From Puccinellia tenuiflora (lineage: Eukaryota > Streptophyta > Magnoliopsida > Poales > Poaceae), in NCBI GenBank assembly GCA_012064385.1, contig QRDG01000621.1:1534243-1598242 (forward strand): a DNA stretch of 64,000 bases. Reading direction: 5' to 3'. Within the stretch, counting starts at the first letter, position 1. Each line of letters begins with the position of its first letter. A model generated the notes under the pieces. The model worked only from the letters and a program-made list of their open reading frames with translations. It had not been told where the DNA came from and ran no database searches. Below, piece after piece: positions 59,568 through 64,000 of the stretch. The translations under genes were made by a program, and so were the position numbers.

Positions 59568-61483
59568 TGAAGGGGTCGCAGCATAGAAAACAAAGTTTTT
59601 TTCCTACGCAACAAGCGGAATAAACCCCAAGGATCTAGATCTACTATATGAAGATAGCGAGAAGGAGATCCAATCTCTTACCCTTGAAGATCGAACAAAC
59701 ACGTTTTGTCGGTGCAGGGGTTGGTCCGTCGATCCCCGCAACTAGACTCGTCTAGTCGCGAGGAGATGTATTATCCTCGAGATCCAATTTGATGAAGTGC
59801 AGCAACGGGCAACACCTCCGCGGTATCCACATGTACAGCTCGATGAAGACGTCTACTCCTTGATCCCGCAAGCGAGGTAGACATGGCCTTGATGATCTCA
59901 GCAACACGACGGTTCTGTTCGTGATGATAACGATCTCCACAAGAAGGGCTTCGCCAAGCCAAGCAAGAGGAGAGGGAGTGGAGGAGGTGGCGCAGCCCCT
60001 AGGGCTAGGGGGTGCGGCAACTATGGATGCAGAGGTGATGGCGGCAGCCCTCCGGGAGAGGGGTGGCGCACTAGGGCTTTAGGGTGGAGGAGGTGGTGCG
60101 ACTAGGGGCTTGGGGCGGCAGCCTTATGGTGTGCCGCACCCCTCCCCACCTCCCCTTATATAGGTGGCCGGCTAGGGTTAGGGTTGGGGCCGGCCGGCCC
60201 CCCTTTAGCTTGGCCTCCAAGCCGAGTCCCAAGTGGACTCGGGCTTGGGCCTTTCCTAAAGGAAAGGGGCCTAACTCCTAGTCCAACTAGGAGTAGGACT
60301 CCCACCCCTTTGTCCCAGCAGAAATGGCCCATGTGGGCCTAGGGTGGTGCGGCACACCCATGTGGTGGCTGCACCCCCTTTGTCCATGTGGGCCCCCATA
60401 CAATATGTGGTTCCCACTTCTAGACCCCTCTAGAACATTCCGGAACCTTCCGGTACCCTATACAAATTTCCCGGAACCTTTCCGATACCTCCGGAAACAC
60501 TTTCCTTATATGAATCTTATTCTCCGGACTCCTCCGGAACTCCTCGTGATGTCCGGGATCCGATCCGAGACTCCGAATCACCATTCGTTCATTTCATCAT
60601 TTAATTCATCGCAAAACCTAATTTCATCGGAGCGTTAAGTGTGTGACCCTACGGGTTCGGGAATGCATAGACATGATCGTATCAATAATTAATAGCGAGA
60701 CCGGGATGCCCATATTAATTCCTATACATTCAACGAAACTCTTTCTCGATTGAACCACGATGCCGAAGATTCAATTAATCTCATATACGATTCCCTTTGT
60801 CTCACGATATTTTACTTGCCCGAGATTTAATCGTTGACATCCCCATGTCTAATTTTAATCTCGTTACTGGCAAGTTCTCTTTACTCGTCCATAATATAGG
60901 ATCTCCGTGATTACATCCTAATCACATGTCTGCAGACTTTTGATGCTATATTACTGAGAAGGCCTGGAGATATCTTCTCCGTCACATGGAGGGACAAATC
61001 CCACTCTTGATTCATATCACCCAACAACCTACCGTCAGAGATACCTGAAAGCCACCTTTATAGTCACCCAGTTACGAAGTGACGTTTGATGTCCACAAAG
61101 TATTCCTCCGGTAAACGGGACTGATATAATCTCATGGTCTAAGGAAACTATACTTGGCATATTAAAAGTGTTGACAATGAAACTTTTGTGACACGATCAA
61201 TTGTAACTCTTTATTATTTGGGTCATGTCCATCAAGTCATTCTCCCAATGACGTGACTCCGTTATCAAGTGACTATAACAAGTCCATAGTTAGGAAACTC
61301 TAACTATCTCTTGATCAACGAACTAGTCCTGTAGAGGCTCACTAGGGACTCCTTGTATTTATATTCCACACATGTATTATGTTTCCATTTAATACAATTA
61401 TAGCATGGATAATAAACTATTATCATAAACACGAATATGCTAATAAACCATTTTATTATTGCCTCTAGGGCATATTCCCAACA
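59568..61483 (-). repeat. 5' LTR of the Copia element (right copy)
   Basis: 1916 bp with TG..CA ends on the minus strand, closely matching the left copy throughout. Confidence 0.92.
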
Positions 61484-61488
61484 TATCA

Positions 61489-62375
61489 AAGGTCGTGCAT
61501 GCGGTGGTGACTGGAAACATGGTGGTATGTGACCTCTCTTGCTTCAATTATCCCCTCCTGCGATATCCGACCAACGAGATGTCGTTAGCCGGTAGGGGAT
61601 GATGACAGTGGCGGATTCGACAACTATTATATGCATCACACTGGAAACACAAAATCCTAATCATGCAATGTCGATGTGCGCTTGCGCCACACTCTTTTGA
61701 AGGTGGTGGCTCAAAACCCGACATTGGTGATTGAACCCCGAGATCAACCTACTATTGGACTCATCATCATCAACGCACGTGTGATGATCCCTTGAAGGCT
61801 TAGCCTAATAGTTGTGTACTTTTCATTTATTTTAGTCATTTGTCATAGGGTTAGTGATAGGTTTGTGGAATTACTGTAGTGAGGCATATGATATTTTTTC
61901 TTTTCTTTTTTGAAACGAAAATTTCAGGATTGATGTCTGGTTTTACTTGGCTTTTGATTGATATATGATTGTGCGCATCAATCGATGCAGAGCAAAAATA
62001 TTCGTCCTTTTCAAAAAAGCCAAAAGTCTGGAGCCTTTCTTTTTTTGAGGGGAGGGGAGGGGCGCGGCCACACACACTCTACACAAACCCGACTCAAACG
62101 AGCCAGACGGTCTTGCCCGGAATTGTACCCCCCCCCCCCCCCCCCTCGAGTCCTTTCCTTTTTAAACAAAAAGACCAAGAACACCATCTAGGCAATTACA
62201 CTTGCTAAATTAAAAATACCTTCAACGTTATAAAATATACTACTCCATCCGTTCACTAATGTATTTTTTTAGCTATTTTTGACTACATACATAATAAAAG
62301 GAGTGAACATGTATACTAAACAAATCTAGAAACATGCGAATCAAGGAAAAGATAAAATATTAGAGAGGCGTTTTG
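61489..62375. other. Unassigned repeat-like sequence
   Basis: No gene seen. An 18-C run lies at 62128-62145. A decayed Stowaway-like end (ctccatccgttcactaatg) lies at about 62240 without a clear partner. Confidence 0.45.
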
Positions 62376-62760
62376 CCTCCCGAGCTAACATGCTCCTGGC
62401 CAATTAAATAATTCAAAAATAGTTAAAAAATTCCAAAAAAAATCTGAAAATAATTATCAACAAAGATATACAAACTGTTGACATACGTGCAAAATGTTGT
62501 TATAAAATGACATTTGTGGTGGCATGTCCAAAAAAAGTTAGTGCTCTAAAATTTTTTTTTTTTTGAAATCCCATTTCGACCAGTGATTTTATTTTTTTAT
62601 TGCACAAGCCATAACAAATGTCATTTCATCACGAAATTTTTTATGTATTTTGAAATTTTGTATATGTTTTGTTGACAAAAAAAATTCAGAACTTTTTGAA
62701 ATGTTTTACTATGTGTTTTGAATTTTTAAATCGAACAGGAGCATGTGAGCTCGGAGCTAC
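62376..62760. mobile_element. Inverted-repeat element (MITE-like)
   Basis: The left arm ctcccgagctaacatgctcctg (62377-62398) matches the inverted right arm near 62736-62757 (caggagcatgtgagctcgg). Inner AT-rich arms also pair (aattccaaaaaaaatctgaa against ttcagaactttttgaaat). No target duplication could be fixed, so the superfamily is open. Confidence 0.6.
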
Positions 62761-62840
62761 CGTGAATTTCTTATATTAATGAACAGAGGGGGAGGCTAAA
62801 ATATGGAGCCGCGCGGGACTAACGCATGCGAACAGTTTTA

Positions 62841-63090
62841 GACTAGCCACAATGGGAGTATCATAGGTAGTATCATGCATTCCATGCATGCAAAACGCTG
62901 AGATAGGAGATGATGGTATCATAGGTAGATACCATAACATATGCATTCCAACGCAATATGAGTCTACAAACTTAATAAATGCAATATGCATGATACTACA
63001 CTTATGTTATTACCCATTTGTATAGTTAGTCGCATAGACTAGTATCATATGCATGATACTAGGATATGTTACTTCCCACTATGAGCAGTC
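62841..63090. mobile_element. Tourist-like MITE (PIF/Harbinger type)
   Basis: Ends gactagccacaatggga and inverted gactgctcatagtggga; direct repeat tta at 62838-62840 and 63091-63093. 250 bp with repeated catgatact/agtatcat words. Such cacaatggga MITEs are frequent near Triticeae genes. Confidence 0.85.
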
Positions 63091-63393
63091 TTAGTTGCGA
63101 GGTCACAGGACAGGAAGGGCCGTTGTTGTCTTAGGCTACGTTGGCATTGTGGTGGATTATGATAATCTTGTTTGCTCCATCCGTTTTTTTTTTTTTTTTA
63201 CTATTTTACCGCTAGTTTGACCCTCGTTCATTTACTTTTGTGCCTATTACTTTACATAAATAAACACATCAGAACACATATCGGCAACCAGCTGGTGGGC
63301 TAGTTTTCCTTGCTAACCTAGCATTGTTGCTTTCATAAGAACCACTTGGCTCCTTCAATGGCTCGCGTGCTTGGTGTGTCTGAAGCACCATGC

Positions 63394-63702
63394 ACAGCCG
63401 TTCGAACATACAATTCCATCAAGAGCTTGTTTGGTAGCTATTATTAGGCACAGCTGTTCGAACATACAATTTCATTAAGAGCTCATTTGGTAGTCATCAT
63501 ATTGGGCCATAATCCTAGAATTCAATCGAAATTCCATATCAAACATGTTAGACTGCCATGAAATTGGAAGTATCATTTTAAATTAAAATTCCAGTGAATG
63601 TCTACAATATGTCAAGTCAATTCATAGCTCTAACCCTGTCATTGTTCTGAAAATGATTTCATTTATATCAAATGAAATAAAATGAGGATGCCAAACGAGC
63701 TC
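63394..63702. mobile_element. MITE-like unit with duplicated left end
   Basis: The left end gagctcatttggtag (63479) and inverted right end gagctcgtttggcatcc (63702) form terminal repeats. A 58-bp direct repeat, cgttcgaacatacaatt(c/t)cat then (c/t)aagagct, occurs at about 63400 and 63458, so the left end is present twice. No clear target duplication. Confidence 0.5.
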
Positions 63703-63958
63703 TGATAGGGATTAACAAACTGAGCCTTCATCTCAAAAGAAAAAAAAAAAGGCCTTGCACGATTCTGATAATCACGTCAGTTTATCGACTCACTCGCATA
63801 AAGTATATTTACTTGGTAAATATATAATACAAAATTATAGCATGTCTAGGACACAGATGGTAGATGCTCTGCAGTACTTGTACTCCGTACTGATCATCGC
63901 ATAGGACTGCGCAGGTGCAAAACCGTAGATACACAAGATATTAGGTATTGCAGGAGCC

Positions 63959-64000
63959 ATGGATCAGCTCAAGTTTAATGCTGCTGCTGCTGGAAAAAGG
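63959..64000 (+). CDS. Possible start of a gene running off the window
   Basis: ATG at 63959 in the favourable context ggagccatgga, followed by 13 open codons (MDQLKFNAAAAGKR) to the window end. Too short to identify; it could be chance. Confidence 0.25.
   Translation, partial: MDQLKFNAAAAGKR

Larger units (their letters stand above)
52838..61483 (-). mobile_element. Gag-only Copia-type LTR retrotransposon, minus strand (8.6 kb)
   Basis: LTRs at 52838-54751 and 59568-61483 read tgttgggaatatgccctag .. gcgaccccttca on the minus strand. A tRNA-iMet primer site lies beside the right LTR and a polypurine tract beside the left. Flanks gatca (52833-52837) and tatca (61484-61488) are a 5-bp duplication with one mismatch. 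The 4.8-kb interior encodes only a Copia-type gag; no protease, integrase or RT was found. It therefore fits the TR-GAG class of non-autonomous elements, mobilised in trans. Confidence 0.9.

Noticed and set aside
61958..62208. Two overlapping short ORFs around a C18 run
   Set aside because: Homopolymer-driven low-complexity translations.

Overview
This looks like plant nuclear DNA, most likely from a large-genome grass of the wheat/barley tribe (Triticeae). Two GC-rich-start, intron-rich plant genes sit in a sea of nested LTR retrotransposons, Stowaway, Tourist and hAT MITEs, and Athila-like, Tat-like and Copia-like elements of the kind that fill Triticeae chromosomes. No bacterial-style gene, rRNA, tRNA or CRISPR array was seen. 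The species cannot be fixed from this window alone.

Layout. (1) 427-12472: an Athila-type Gypsy element (tRNA-Asp-like primer site, gag-protease only), bounded by the 5-bp duplication tgtcg. A complete solo LTR is nested in its 5' LTR, and the 3' end of a second Athila-like element lies inside its 3' LTR region. (2) 12478-14367: unclassified and DNA-transposon-like sequence. (3) 14471-24255, + strand: a 13-exon gene for the alpha subunit of mitochondrial processing peptidase. My exon model gives an uninterrupted 499-codon frame. Its 4.65-kb first intron holds a ~44-bp minisatellite and a TTA-flanked transposon carrying a broken AP2-like ORF. Later introns hold a hAT-like MITE (6 bp from a splice acceptor) and a Stowaway MITE. 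(4) 25197-27360: a second TTA-flanked ORF-carrying transposon and a minus-strand solo LTR. (5) 29507-34265, + strand: a 14-exon ATP-dependent 6-phosphofructokinase gene, 565 codons, intact, with a Stowaway MITE about 240 bp before its start. (6) 34945-35580: an uncharacterised acidic, proline-rich ORF. (7) 36374-51516: a 15.1-kb Tat-lineage Gypsy element with 700-bp LTRs and a CCCCC duplication. Its sense gag-pol (gag, protease, RT, RNase H, second RNase H, integrase) is broken by stops and frameshifts. The antisense strand of its 3' part carries an AT-hook/B3-like ORF and a five-exon gene that I can join into an open 1257-codon frame. (8) 52838-61483, minus strand: a gag-only (non-autonomous) Copia element with ~1.9-kb LTRs. 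(9) 61484-64000: MITEs and unassigned sequence.

Two housekeeping metabolic genes (mitochondrial protein import/processing and glycolysis) therefore form a small gene island between retroelement blocks. They share orientation, but nothing suggests functional coupling. The most unusual content is the antisense coding capacity of the Tat element and the two TTA-TIR elements carrying non-transposase ORFs. All exon models and element boundaries were derived by eye from splice sites, reading frames, TG..CA termini and target-site duplications; no alignment or database search was run.
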